64,000 nt of DNA from Luteibacter pinisoli (GCF_006385595.1 NZ_CP041046.1:620001-684000), one strand, 5' to 3'; counted from the stretch's first letter, positions 45,997-54,641 are shown. Translations and numbers: made by a program. Notes: generated by a model from the letters alone, not told the origin.

Positions 45997-46875
45997 TCAG
46001 CCTTGAGCGGCGCTCATCCCGCGCTCGGTCGCCAGCAGCTGGCGCTTGATCTCCAGGCCCCACCGCCAGCCGCCAAGGCTGCCGTCTTCGCGGATGATCC
46101 GATGGCACGGCACCAGCAGGGCCAGCTTGTTGCTGCCGCAGGCACGGCCGATCGCGCGCGCCGCCTTCGGTACGCCGAGCTTGGCGGCCAGCTCGCCGTA
46201 GCTCAGCGTCTCGCCGCGGGGAATGCGGATCAGGGCATCCCACACGCGCCACTGGAAGGCCGTGGCCGCTACGTCGAACGGTGGCATCGCCGGCGCATCG
46301 CGATCGCTCCAGCCGAGGTCGTGTGCGACACGGTCGATCACGGCGTCCAGCCATTCCTCGCGGCCGGCATCCACGCGCTCGCGCTCGGCGAGCGGGAACT
46401 CCCCGGCCAGCCGGGCTTCGAGTTCGGCGTCATCGGCGCCCAGGGTGACGGAGCAGATACCCCGCGACGTCGTGGCCACGAGCAGCTGCCCCAGCGGGGT
46501 GGCGGTGGTGGTGTAGCGGATGGAGGCACCGGCACCGCCGGCGCGATAGCTGGCAGGGGTCATGCCCAGCCGGCGGTCGCTTTCTTCGTAAACGCGGCTG
46601 CCGGAGCCGAAACCGGCGTCGTAGACAGCATCCGTCACCGCCGCACCCTTGCGCAGGGCCTCGCGGAGCTGGCCAAAACGGCGCTCACGGGCGTATTCCG
46701 CGGGGCTGACGCCAAAGCGGCGGCGGAAGGCGCGTTGCAGGTGGGTGGGGCTCAGGCCGGCAATGGCGGCCAGGCTGGCCAGGTCCGCGGGGGCCTCGTC
46801 CTTTTCCAGGGCAAGGCGTACGCGTTCCAGGGCATCGTCGGTCGGGGTGGTCATGGCGAGGGCGGGACGGTTCAT
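45997..46875 (-). CDS. AraC-type regulator fused to O6-methylguanine-DNA methyltransferase (Ada-like, no N-terminal domain)
   Basis: A 292-residue protein with an AraC helix-turn-helix at about 20-112 (LASLAAIAGLSPTHLQRAFR) and a C-terminal alkyltransferase domain. The acceptor Cys257 lies in the active-site motif PCHRII, and GRACGSNK precedes it. It repairs O6-alkylguanine by suicidal transfer. Unlike E. coli Ada it lacks the N-terminal zinc/phosphotriester domain, so the usual methyl-activated switch is absent. The ATG at 46875 is favoured over 46890 because AAGGAGG lies 5 bp before it. Confidence 0.93.
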   Translation of the reverse strand: MNRPALAMTTPTDDALERVRLALEKDEAPADLASLAAIAGLSPTHLQRAFRRRFGVSPAEYARERRFGQLREALRKGAAVTDAVYDAGFGSGSRVYEESDRRLGMTPASYRAGGAGASIRYTTTATPLGQLLVATTSRGICSVTLGADDAELEARLAGEFPLAERERVDAGREEWLDAVIDRVAHDLGWSDRDAPAMPPFDVAATAFQWRVWDALIRIPRGETLSYGELAAKLGVPKAARAIGRACGSNKLALLVPCHRIIREDGSLGGWRWGLEIKRQLLATERGMSAAQG

Positions 46876-46944
46876 GGTGGCCTCCTTCATAGGAGACCAG
46901 CGTACGGAGGCCGCCGTGGCCCGGCTATCCGGACCTTGCGCTGC

Positions 46945-47235
46945 TTAGTGGTGGACGGGGCGGCCCTGCTGGATCACCACGAACTCGCCCTCGAGCACGT
47001 CGGGATCCTTGGGGCGGGCCGCGGCCGGCTGCGGCGAGACGGTGCCGTTGCGACGGGCGGCGGCGAGCTGCCACTGGCGCACGGCAAGGAACACGACACC
47101 GCCGGCGATCAGCACGCCAATCACCACCACACCAAACACGAGCAGCACGCCAAGCACGGCCAGGCCGGCCACGAGGGACAGGGCGCGGGCCACTGGGTTA
47201 CGCGAGCGGCGAAGGGGCGGAAAGACGAAGCGCAT
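46945..47235 (-). CDS. Small membrane protein, unknown function
   Basis: A 96-residue protein with a basic N-terminus and two adjacent hydrophobic segments or one long one (about 18-52: LSLVAGLAVLGVLLVFGVVV, IGVLIAGGVVFLAV). The C-terminal tail is polar and ends EGEFVVIQQGRPVHH. No named domain is recognised, although the tail with DPDVLEGEFV looks conserved in xanthomonads from memory. It is divergent from the Rieske gene, and the Ada-like gene lies downstream in the same direction. Confidence 0.65.
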   Translation of the reverse strand: MRFVFPPLRRSRNPVARALSLVAGLAVLGVLLVFGVVVIGVLIAGGVVFLAVRQWQLAAARRNGTVSPQPAAARPKDPDVLEGEFVVIQQGRPVHH

Positions 47236-47315
47236 TGGTTAAAAATCCGTATGGCACAATGACATGCATGCGAGCCTCTTTACCTTGGGGCATCCCCACC
47301 CCATAGACAAGTGCC

Positions 47316-47657
47316 ATGACCACTAGCGCCGACACCACCCCCCTGTGCCAGCTCGACGACATTCCCGATGGCAACGCCATCGAGGTAGAAGCCTATGTCG
47401 GCGGCGAGCCCGAGTCCCTGTTGGTGTACCGCCAGGGCGACGCCGTCAGCGCGTTCTATAACGTCTGCCCCCATGCGGGCCGGCGGCTGGACTACGCCCC
47501 GGGGAAGTTCCTCGTCCGCAACGGGCTGATCATCTGCGCGGCCCACGGCGCGACCTTCACCGCGGGCGATGGCAACTGCCAGACCGGCCCGTGCAAGGGC
47601 GACCGCCTCCGGGCGGTGCCGGTCACCGTCACCGACGGCACGGTCCACCTCGCCTGA
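47316..47657 (+). CDS. Rieske [2Fe-2S] domain protein (ferredoxin-like)
   Basis: A 113-residue stand-alone Rieske protein. Cluster ligands are complete: Cys51-x-His53 in CPHAGRRLD and Cys74-x2-His77 in CAAHGATF. Length and the lack of membrane segments resemble the ferredoxin components of non-haem dioxygenases or the small Rieske subunit NirD, but no oxygenase or nitrite reductase gene is beside it. Its electron partner is therefore unknown. It is convergent with the SLC13 carrier gene 24 bp downstream. Confidence 0.92.
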   Translation: MTTSADTTPLCQLDDIPDGNAIEVEAYVGGEPESLLVYRQGDAVSAFYNVCPHAGRRLDYAPGKFLVRNGLIICAAHGATFTAGDGNCQTGPCKGDRLRAVPVTVTDGTVHLA

Positions 47658-47681
47658 GATTTTTCGGGTTGTCGGTCGGGC

Positions 47682-49523
47682 TCAGCGGTACATCAGGTTA
47701 ATAGCCACCAGGGTCACCACCAGCATCAGGATCGTCAGCGGGATGCCCACGCGGAGGAAGTCCGCGGCGCGGTAGCCGCCCGGGCCCGCCACCATCATCA
47801 GCGCCGGGTGGCCTGACGAGAGCAGGAAGGTATTCGACGACGAGACGGCCACGATCAGCGCATAGGCCGACGGGTTGCCGCCGGTGGTCACCGCCACGCT
47901 GATGGCGATGGGCACCATCATCACCGTGGCGCCCACGTTGGACATCACCTGCGAGAACAGCAGGGTGAGCACGGCGATGGAGAGCTGCAGCGTCCACTGC
48001 GGTGCGTGGCCGAGCACCGCCAGCACTTCCTGGGCGATCCAGCTGGCCGTGCCGGTGGAGTCCATGGACCAGCCCAGCGGAATCAGGCAGGCGGTGACGA
48101 AGATCGTCTTCCAGTTAATGGCCTTATAGGCCTCGTCCATGTTCAGCACGCCGGTGAGCAGCATGCCCACCGCGCCGGTCATCATCGCCACCGACAGGTC
48201 CAGGTGGGTGAACAGGGCCAGGCACTTGGCCAGCACGAAGAAACCGACGGCCTGCCAGATCTTGCCGGGGCGCTGTTCTTCCTTGGGGATGTCGGTCACC
48301 ACGACGATGTCGCGGTCTTCCTCGGCCAGCATCAGGTCGCGCCACTTGCTGTGCAGCACCAGCGTGTCACCGGCGCGCAGGGTCACGCCGCGGACGTCCT
48401 CGCGAAACACCTCGTCGCCACGATTCACGGCCAGCACCGAAATGCCGAAGCGCTTGCGCAGGCGCAGGTCGCCCACGGTCTGCTTGATGAAGCGCGAGCT
48501 TGGCGGCACCACGGCCTCGGAAATACCCGCCCGCGTGGTGTTGAACTGCTCGCCGAGCTGGCGCATGCGCATGGACACGCGGCACAGCTGGTTGTTGGCG
48601 AAGGCGTTGATCGCGTCCTTCGGAGCCAGCACGCCAAGCACGGTGCCCACCCAGATCATCTGGTCCGACGGCGGGGCCACGCGGCTTTCGTTGCCGTTCT
48701 TGATGGCCAGGATCAGCGGCGCGCCGTGCAGCTGTTCCACTTCACCGATACTCATGCCCACCAGCGGGCTTTCCGCCGTGACGGTCAGCTCGGCGATTTC
48801 ACCGGCGATGCCATAGGTGTCGGCGAAGTAGCTCTCGGTACGGCCGGGGGTCACCTTCAGCCGCTCGTCTTCGCGCTCGGGCAGCAGCTTCTTCGAGAAC
48901 AGCCAGAAGAACGCGATGCCGAGCAGCGCCAGGATCAGGCCCACCGGGGTGACGCTGAACAGGCCGAACTTCGGGATGGTGTGGGCGCCCGGGGGCAGGT
49001 TGCTGTTGGCGCTGGCGATCAGGTCGTTAAGGACGATCAGCGGCGAGTTGGCGATCAGCGTGGTGTTGGTGGCCGTCAGGATGCAGAAGGCCATGGGCAG
49101 CAGCAGCCGCGACATCGGCACGCCGGTGCGCGCGGAGAGGCGCGAGGTCACCGGGATCATCAGCGCCGCAAGGGCCTGGCTGGGGATCACGGCGCTGAAC
49201 AGGCTGGTGACGCTGTTCACCACCACGCCCAGGCGCGATTCCATGCCGCGCGCCATGCGCATCACGAAGGAGGCGGTGAGGTTGAGTACGCCGGCGCGGT
49301 CCAGGCCGGCGCCCATGATCATGATGGCGATGATCGCGATGACGGCGTTACCGGCAAAGCCGTTGAACACCTGCTCGCCGGGGATCAGCCCGGTGAGGCC
49401 GATGGTGACCACCACCAGCAGCGCCACCATGTCGGCGCGGATCCACTCCAGCACGAGCATGAGCATGGTGAAGCCCACCAGGCCCAGCACGAGGATCATT
49501 TCAGGCGTGAGTGTTAGAGCCAC
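47682..49523 (-). CDS. SLC13/DASS-family permease with TrkA_C (RCK-C) domains
   Basis: A 613-residue membrane carrier. The two halves of the DASS transporter (about 1-205 and 430-613) are separated by a cytoplasmic insert holding two RCK-C domains (ELTVTAESPLVGMSIGEVEQ and FGISVLAVNRGDEVFREDVR). Motifs NTTLIANSPLIVLND and SSSNTFLLSSGHP match the helix-hairpin SNT-like sodium/substrate loops. Relatives carry dicarboxylates or sulfate; substrate is not resolved here. It begins at GTG 49523 with a weak ribosome site. Confidence 0.92.
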   Translation of the reverse strand: MALTLTPEMILVLGLVGFTMLMLVLEWIRADMVALLVVVTIGLTGLIPGEQVFNGFAGNAVIAIIAIMIMGAGLDRAGVLNLTASFVMRMARGMESRLGVVVNSVTSLFSAVIPSQALAALMIPVTSRLSARTGVPMSRLLLPMAFCILTATNTTLIANSPLIVLNDLIASANSNLPPGAHTIPKFGLFSVTPVGLILALLGIAFFWLFSKKLLPEREDERLKVTPGRTESYFADTYGIAGEIAELTVTAESPLVGMSIGEVEQLHGAPLILAIKNGNESRVAPPSDQMIWVGTVLGVLAPKDAINAFANNQLCRVSMRMRQLGEQFNTTRAGISEAVVPPSSRFIKQTVGDLRLRKRFGISVLAVNRGDEVFREDVRGVTLRAGDTLVLHSKWRDLMLAEEDRDIVVVTDIPKEEQRPGKIWQAVGFFVLAKCLALFTHLDLSVAMMTGAVGMLLTGVLNMDEAYKAINWKTIFVTACLIPLGWSMDSTGTASWIAQEVLAVLGHAPQWTLQLSIAVLTLLFSQVMSNVGATVMMVPIAISVAVTTGGNPSAYALIVAVSSSNTFLLSSGHPALMMVAGPGGYRAADFLRVGIPLTILMLVVTLVAINLMYR

Positions 49524-49652
49524 TAGCCGGCAGTCCCGTTCCGGTCGATGGGGGCATGCGGTGGCATCGTCTCGCCAGGCTGCTGTCGATGGCGCAGAAG
49601 TATACGCGCTGGGGGTGGCTCCCGGCTGAAGAAGCGCACCCCTCGGTGTGGA

Positions 49653-51380
49653 TCAGCGGCTCAGGTTGGAGACGGCCAGGTCGAGGATGCTGTCACCGCG
49701 GCCACTCATCACCGCCTTCAGCGCATACAGGCTGAAACCCTTCACCTGTTCGGCGGTGATCTTCGGCGGCATGGAGAGCTCCAGCCGGTTGCTCACCACG
49801 TCCAGCAGGGCGGGCCCATCGTGGGAGAGCACCTCAGCGATGGCCGAGGGCAGGTCCGAGGCGCGGGTTACCCGGCGGCCATGGATGCCGATGGCGTTGG
49901 CCATGGCGGCGAAGTCCGGGTTCTTCAGCTCCACGCCGGTCTCGATCAGGCCCGCGGCCTTCATTTCCAGCTCGACGAAGCCCAGCGTGCCGTTGTTGAG
50001 CACGATGACCTTCACCGGCAGCTTCTGCTGGGCCAGGGTGATCACGTCGCCCATCAGCATGGTGAAGCCGCCATCGCCCGAGAGCGAGATCACCTGTCGC
50101 GCGGGGAAGGCGGACTGCGCACCGATGGCCTGCGGCATGGCATTGGCCATGGAGCCGTGCACGAAGGACCCGAGCAGGCGGCGCTTGCCGTTCATCTGCA
50201 GGTAGCGGGCCGCCCAGATGGTCGGCGTGCCCACGTCGCAGGTGAACACGGCATCGTCCTCGGCCAGCTCGCTGACCAGCCGGGTCACCTGCTGCGGATG
50301 GATCAGGTCGCCGCGGATCTCGGAGAGCTCGTCGAGGTCCTTGCGGGCGCGGGCGTAGTGTTCGAGGCAGCGGTCGAGGTGGCCGCGCAGGCGCTTGGGC
50401 TCGATCCGGGGCAGCAGGGCACGAAGGGTCTCGCCCACGTCACCCACCACGCCCAGGTCCACCTGGCAGCGCCGGCCGATGTTGGCGGGGCGGATATCCA
50501 CCTGGGCGATCCGCGCGTCCTCCGGGTAGAACTGGCGATAGGGGAAATCGGTGCCGAGCATCAGCAGCGTGTCGCAGTCTTCCATGGCGTGGTAGCCGGA
50601 GCTGAAGCCGATCAGGCCGGTCATGCCGACGTCGAACGGGTTGTCGTACTCGACGAACTCCTTGCCGCCGAGCGCATGCACGATCGGCGACTTCAGAGCG
50701 TCGGCCAGTGCGATCAGCTCGGCATGCGCGCCGGCGGTGCCGCGGCCGCAGAGCAGGGTGACGCGCTTGCCCGCGTTGAGCAGGGCGGCCAGTTCGTCGA
50801 GTTCGCGCTCGGCGGGGATCACCTTCGGGGCCGGCGGTAGCAGGCCCGCCCTGGGGGTCGGCTTCTTCACCGGCGACTTGCGCATGGCGACATCGCCCGG
50901 GATCACCACCACGGCCACGCCCCGCTGGCCCACCGCGGCACGAATGGCCGAATCGAGCACGTGGGGCATCTGCGCCGGATCCGAGACCATTTCGCAGTAC
51001 ACGCTGCACTCGCGGAACAGCTCCGTGGGATGGGTTTCCTGGAAGTAGCCGCTGCCGATTTCCGGGCTGGGGATATGCGCGGCGATGGCCAGCACCGGCG
51101 TGCGCGTGCGATGGCAATCAAACAGGCCGTTGATCAGGTGCAGGTTGCCGGGGCCGCAGCTGCCGGCGCACACCGCCAGCTCACCGGTGAGCTGGGCTTC
51201 GCCACCCGCCGCGAACGCGGCCACCTCTTCGTGGCGCACATGCACCCATTCGATGCGCTGGCGCTCGCGCAGGGAGTCCGTGATGGCGTTGAGGCTATCG
51301 CCTACCAGGCCATAAATGCGGCGGACGCCGGCTTGTTCGAGCGTTTCGGCGAAAAGGTCGGCCAGTGTCGAGATGGACAT
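49653..51380 (-). CDS. poxB: Pyruvate dehydrogenase (quinone) / pyruvate oxidase
   Basis: A 575-residue thiamine-diphosphate flavoenzyme that decarboxylates pyruvate to acetate and passes electrons to ubiquinone at the membrane, typically in stationary phase. The PYR domain (GLVGDSLNAITDSL, RHEEVAAFAAGGEAQ with the catalytic Glu), a central FAD domain and the PP domain with the ThDP motif GDGGFTMLMGD through IVLNNGTLGF are present. The C-terminal region after SMPPKITAEQV corresponds to the lipid-activated tail of E. coli PoxB. ATG 51380 with GGAG upstream gives the family length (572 in E. coli). Confidence 0.94.
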   Translation of the reverse strand: MSISTLADLFAETLEQAGVRRIYGLVGDSLNAITDSLRERQRIEWVHVRHEEVAAFAAGGEAQLTGELAVCAGSCGPGNLHLINGLFDCHRTRTPVLAIAAHIPSPEIGSGYFQETHPTELFRECSVYCEMVSDPAQMPHVLDSAIRAAVGQRGVAVVVIPGDVAMRKSPVKKPTPRAGLLPPAPKVIPAERELDELAALLNAGKRVTLLCGRGTAGAHAELIALADALKSPIVHALGGKEFVEYDNPFDVGMTGLIGFSSGYHAMEDCDTLLMLGTDFPYRQFYPEDARIAQVDIRPANIGRRCQVDLGVVGDVGETLRALLPRIEPKRLRGHLDRCLEHYARARKDLDELSEIRGDLIHPQQVTRLVSELAEDDAVFTCDVGTPTIWAARYLQMNGKRRLLGSFVHGSMANAMPQAIGAQSAFPARQVISLSGDGGFTMLMGDVITLAQQKLPVKVIVLNNGTLGFVELEMKAAGLIETGVELKNPDFAAMANAIGIHGRRVTRASDLPSAIAEVLSHDGPALLDVVSNRLELSMPPKITAEQVKGFSLYALKAVMSGRGDSILDLAVSNLSR

Positions 51381-51438
51381 GCGGGGCTCCGTGGATGCAC
51401 GAACCCTGACTATGCCCGTTTCAGGATCTACGGCTTGT

Positions 51439-52146
51439 CTAACCGTGCCATTCGTAGAGGAAATCCCAGACGCCATGGCCAAGACGCATGCCGCGGCGTT
51501 CGAAATGAGTTTCGATGCGCCATTCCGGCCGCTCGGCGACGGCACCCGGGCCCACGCGATTACGCCAGCCGGGCGCGGCTTCCATCACTTCGCGCATGTG
51601 CTCGGCGTAGGCTTCCCAGTCGGTGGCCAGGTGGAGCAGGCCACCCGGCGCCATGCGCGAGGCGAGCAGCGCCGCGAAGGCCGGCTGCACGAGACGGCGC
51701 TTGTTGTGCTTCTTCTTGTGCCACGGGTCCGGGAACCAGATGCGCACTTCGGAGAGGCTGCCGGGAGCGATCTCGTTCTCGAGCACTTCCACCGCATCGT
51801 GCTTGTACAGGCGCACGTTGGTGGCGTCGCGCGCGGCCAGCGCGTTCATGAGGCGGCCCACGCCGGGGCTGTGCACTTCCACGCCGATGTAATCGCGGGC
51901 CAGGTCGTGCTCGGAGGCCCAGGCCAGGGCCTCGCCGTTGCCGAAGCCGATTTCCAGCACGCGCGGCGCTTCGCGGCCAAACGTGGCGGGCAGGTCGCGC
52001 GGCGTGGCGGTGTAGTCCAGGCCAAAACGCGCCCAGTGGTCATCGAACGCGCGCTGCTGGGCCATCGTCATGCGGCCCTCGCGCAGCACGAAGCTGCGGA
52101 TGCGGCGCAGGTACGGGGTCTCGCCCGGGGTGTCGTCGTGTTCCAT
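51439..52146 (-). CDS. trmB: tRNA (guanine(46)-N7)-methyltransferase
   Basis: A 235-residue SAM-dependent enzyme that makes m7G46 in the variable loop of tRNAs. The SAM-binding motif is RVLEIGFGNGEALA (about 62-75), the acidic YIGVEVHSPG follows, and the diagnostic EVRIWFPDPWHKKKHNKRRL block is present near the catalytic/tRNA-binding region. Start is ATG 52146; an in-frame TTG 6 bp upstream overlaps thiG and is unlikely. It is the last gene of thiS-thiG-trmB, beginning 2 bp after the thiG stop. Confidence 0.96.
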   Translation of the reverse strand: MEHDDTPGETPYLRRIRSFVLREGRMTMAQQRAFDDHWARFGLDYTATPRDLPATFGREAPRVLEIGFGNGEALAWASEHDLARDYIGVEVHSPGVGRLMNALAARDATNVRLYKHDAVEVLENEIAPGSLSEVRIWFPDPWHKKKHNKRRLVQPAFAALLASRMAPGGLLHLATDWEAYAEHMREVMEAAPGWRNRVGPGAVAERPEWRIETHFERRGMRLGHGVWDFLYEWHG

Positions 52147-52148
52147 GC

Positions 52149-52949
52149 TCAACCTACCAGTCCGTCCACGGGGCTCGATGCCGAGGCAAAGCGCTTGCGC
52201 GGGATGCGGCCCGCGCGGAAGGCCGCACGGCCGGCTTCCACCGCCAGCTTCATGGCATGGGCCATCAGCACCGGGTCTTTCGCGCCGGCGATGGCGGTGT
52301 TCATCAGCACGCCGTCGCAGCCCAGCTCCATCGCAATGGCCGCATCGGACGCCGTGCCGACGCCGGCATCGACGATGACCGGCACCTTCGCGTTCTCGAC
52401 GATCTCGAGCAGGTTGTAGCGGTTCTGGATGCCCAGGCCCGAACCGATCGGCGCGGCCAGCGGCATGATCGCGGCGCAGCCGATCTCCTCGAGGCGGCGG
52501 GCCAGGATCGGATCGTCGGAGGTGTAGACCATGACGTCGAAGCCATCGGCCACGAGCTTCTCGGCAGCGACCAGGGTCTGCACCACGTCGGGGTAAAGCG
52601 TGCGCTCGTCGCCGAGCACTTCCAGCTTCACCAGGTTGTGGCCGTCCAGCAGTTCACGCGCCAGGCGGCAGGTGCGCACGGTGTCGTCGGCGGTGTAGCA
52701 GCCCGCGGTGTTCGGCAGCAGGGTGAAGCGATCCGGCGGCAGGGCATCCAGCAGGTTGGGCTGGCTGGCGTCCTGGCCGATGTTCACGCGGCGGATGGCC
52801 AGGGTGACGATCTGCGCGCCGGCGGCCTCGGTGGCGCGGCGGGTCTCGTCGAAGTCCTTGTACTTGCCGGTGCCGGTCAAAAGGCGCGAGTGAAACGTGC
52901 GCCCGGCCACGGTCAGCAGGTCGTCGCCGGCGGGGGAAAAAAGGTTCAT
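52149..52949 (-). CDS. thiG: Thiazole synthase
   Basis: A 266-residue TIM-barrel enzyme that builds the thiazole phosphate of thiamine from DXP, dehydroglycine and ThiS thiocarboxylate. Blocks FHSRLLTGTGKYKDFDET, LPNTAGCYTADDTVRTCRLA, VKLEVLGDERTLYPDVVQT (the Schiff-base Lys) and VIVDAGVGTASDAAIAMELG are characteristic. It is encoded 27 bp after thiS, its sulfur-carrier partner. No TPP riboswitch is evident upstream of thiS. Confidence 0.97.
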   Translation of the reverse strand: MNLFSPAGDDLLTVAGRTFHSRLLTGTGKYKDFDETRRATEAAGAQIVTLAIRRVNIGQDASQPNLLDALPPDRFTLLPNTAGCYTADDTVRTCRLARELLDGHNLVKLEVLGDERTLYPDVVQTLVAAEKLVADGFDVMVYTSDDPILARRLEEIGCAAIMPLAAPIGSGLGIQNRYNLLEIVENAKVPVIVDAGVGTASDAAIAMELGCDGVLMNTAIAGAKDPVLMAHAMKLAVEAGRAAFRAGRIPRKRFASASSPVDGLVG

Positions 52950-52976
52950 GCGGGTCTTCCGTCGGTGGGCGGGGCG

Positions 52977-53177
52977 TCAGCCGCCGCCGATGGCGTGGAC
53001 GATTTCCACCTTGTCGCCCTCGGCGAGCAGGTGGGTGGCGTGGGCGCTACGCGGCACGATGTCGAGGTTCACTTCCACGGCCACGCGCTTGCCGGCATAG
53101 CCAGCCGCCTCGAGCAGTGACGAAATCGAGCTACCGGGCGCGCAGTCGCGCGCTTCGCCGTTAAGGGTGATGTGCAT
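52977..53177 (-). CDS. thiS: Sulfur carrier protein ThiS
   Basis: A 66-residue ubiquitin-fold protein that carries sulfur as a C-terminal thiocarboxylate to ThiG. It starts MHITLNGEARD and ends in the required Gly-Gly motif (HAIGGG, with one extra Gly as in many ThiS proteins). The block VAVEVNLDIVPRSAHATHLL is typical. It heads the thiS-thiG-trmB operon. Confidence 0.95.
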   Translation of the reverse strand: MHITLNGEARDCAPGSSISSLLEAAGYAGKRVAVEVNLDIVPRSAHATHLLAEGDKVEIVHAIGGG

Positions 53178-53203
53178 CCACCGATTGTAGCCGCAGGCGC
53201 CGC

Positions 53204-53893
53204 CTAGAGCCCACGGCCACGCGTGGGCGTGCTGGCGCCGGGGGCGATGATCGGCCCCGGGCCGGAGCCGACCGAGCGGCCGTTGGAGCTGTTGTTCTGG
53301 CCTGGCGCAGGGAGGTAGGGGCGCGGCGGGGGCTCGTTGATGCTGGGGCGGGGTCCGTAGCCGTTACCGTAGCCATTCCCGTAGCCACCGTGGTCGTGGC
53401 GGCCGTCGTTGGTTTTCACCGGGGCGACGCCGAAGCGGGTGTTGTCCCGGTTCGTGTTATTCGAGCTGCCGCCGACGGTGACGGTATTGCCGGGGTTGGG
53501 TCGGTCCGGGCGGCCGTGGTCGTGGTCGCCGTCATGGCCCCCGTTATGGCCGTGGTCATGACCATTGCCGGGGCGGCCACCGCCCGGGTAGCCGCCGGTG
53601 TAGTAGCCGCCGCCGTAATAGCTGTTGTCCGCGTAGCCGCCATCGCCATAGCTGCCGCCCGACTGGCTGGACGAATAGCTCCCCGTGACGACCTGGCCGC
53701 CCACGTAGAGGCGGGCCGGCGTCGGCAGGGTGCCCGTGCTCACCGTCTCCCGCCGCTCCGGGGCCCCCGGGCCTGAGATGTAGCTCACCCCGGGCTTGGG
53801 CATGTTGGCCGTCGAGACCGTGCGCGACTGCGCCAGCGCCGAGCCGGCGCCCAGGACAAGCAGGATGGCGATGGATAGCGTGGCAAAGCGCAT
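53204..53893 (-). CDS. Gly/His/Asp-rich secreted protein, unknown function
   Basis: A 229-residue protein with a signal peptide (LSIAILLVLGAGSALAQ). The mature chain is low-complexity: a Tyr/Gly-rich stretch (YYGGGYYTGGYPGGG), a His/Asp-rich stretch (NGHDHGHNGGHDGDHDHG), a Gly-Tyr-Gly-Asn repeat (GGYGNGYGNGYG) and a Pro-rich end. No folded domain is seen. The His/Asp cluster could bind metal ions, which is inferred from composition. It ends 27 bp upstream of thiS on the same strand, so it may share a transcript, but no functional link is apparent. Confidence 0.7.
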   Translation of the reverse strand: MRFATLSIAILLVLGAGSALAQSRTVSTANMPKPGVSYISGPGAPERRETVSTGTLPTPARLYVGGQVVTGSYSSSQSGGSYGDGGYADNSYYGGGYYTGGYPGGGRPGNGHDHGHNGGHDGDHDHGRPDRPNPGNTVTVGGSSNNTNRDNTRFGVAPVKTNDGRHDHGGYGNGYGNGYGPRPSINEPPPRPYLPAPGQNNSSNGRSVGSGPGPIIAPGASTPTRGRGL

Positions 53894-54029
53894 GGCGGCG
53901 GCCTCGTAAGAATTCCCCGCCCCGATTATGCGCCGGCCCCCGACACCCCGCGTGGGGCGAATCCGGCCTGTTCAGCCAGCCGCCACCTTTGCCCCCTGGG
54001 GGCCGGACGTATTAACATTCGCCGTCGAT

Positions 54030-54103
54030 GCGGGTGTAGCTCAATGGTAGAGCTGTAGCTTCCCAAGCTACTGACGAGGGTTCGATTCCCTTCACCCGCT
54101 CCA
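54030..54103 (+). tRNA. tRNA-Gly (anticodon CCC)
   Basis: A 74-nt tRNA with encoded CCA. The acceptor stem GCGGGTG pairs with CACCCGC, the D-arm is GCTCAATGGTAGAGC, the anticodon stem is GTAGC / GCTAC enclosing the loop TTCCCAA (anticodon CCC, reading GGG), and the T-arm is AGGGTTCGATTCCCT. It lies at the left border of a stretch with lower GC and unusual genes, a position typical for island insertion. Confidence 0.97.
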
Positions 54104-54243
54104 GGTTCGTGCCATCCCGTCGCGCCGCCGGCCGCGACCTTCGAGTCCAGCAAGGACCGATCTCATCCCCTCCTGCATTAGTCCCGTCAGCGCCATTGTT
54201 CCGAGCAGCGTCCTGGGAGCGGCAGTTCCTTGTGCGTATTGAG

Positions 54244-54262
54244 GGGCTGAAATCAGCCTTTT
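54244..54262 (+). terminator. Weak hairpin terminator candidate downstream of tRNA-Gly
   Basis: GGCTG-AAAT-CAGCC followed by four Ts, 141 bp after the tRNA. The stem is short and the distance large, so this is tentative. Confidence 0.3.
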
Positions 54263-54265
54263 AGC

Positions 54266-54326
54266 TCTACATTCGGCGTCAAGAGGCAGATAATTACCTC
54301 TTAAGGCGACATAGCCCTCTTGAGGG
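54266..54326 (+). promoter_or_regulatory. Promoter and operator dyads of the HipB-like gene
   Basis: TCTACA (54266-54271) and GATAAT (54289-54294) with 17-bp spacing form a plausible promoter. The -10 lies inside an inverted repeat, AAGAGG (54281-54286) with CCTCTT (54297-54302). A second dyad, CCCTC-TT-GAGGG, is at 54315-54326, just before the gene. All carry the same half-site, which fits autorepression by the helix-turn-helix protein encoded next. Confidence 0.5.
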
Positions 54327-54341
54327 CGGAAACCTGCTCCT

Positions 54342-54641
54342 ATGAACTTGACGACTTACAGCACAGTTGAAGAGCTTTCCGATCGCATCGGGAGCGCGCT
54401 CAGGCAGATGCGCTTAAGCAAAGGCCTCAAGCAGACGACGATTGCCGACAAGGCGGGTGTGTCGCCGCGTGCCGTCCGCGCACTCGAAGCCGGGGAGGGA
54501 TCGTCCCTGTCGACGTTCTTAAGCGTAGTGAAGGCACTCGATGCGACAGACGTCCTTGATCTGCTTACAACGAAAAGTCAGGTCAGCCCCATGGCCATGC
54601 TCGCCAGCAGGCGTCGCCAACGATCACGGGGCTCTCGGTGA
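54342..54641 (+). CDS. hipB: HipB-like helix-turn-helix antitoxin/repressor (orphan)
   Basis: A 99-residue XRE-type DNA-binding protein. The helix-turn-helix covers about residues 15-65 (RLSKGLKQTTIADKAGVSPR-like: LSKGLKQTTIADKAGVSPRA, VRALEAGEGSSLSTFLSVVK). The C-terminal SPMAMLASRRRQRSRGS is the typical tail of HipB proteins encoded just before hipA. Its TGA overlaps an ATG by 1 bp, as in intact hipBA modules, but the hipA reading frame that follows is badly broken. It therefore persists as a stand-alone autoregulator or immunity remnant. GC and codon use are lower than in the flanking core genes. Confidence 0.85.
   Translation: MNLTTYSTVEELSDRIGSALRQMRLSKGLKQTTIADKAGVSPRAVRALEAGEGSSLSTFLSVVKALDATDVLDLLTTKSQVSPMAMLASRRRQRSRGSR

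Noticed and set aside
53178..53203. TPP riboswitch upstream of thiS
   Set aside because: The spacer is only 26 bp and no THI-box-like conserved sequence was found there or further upstream within the neighbouring gene.
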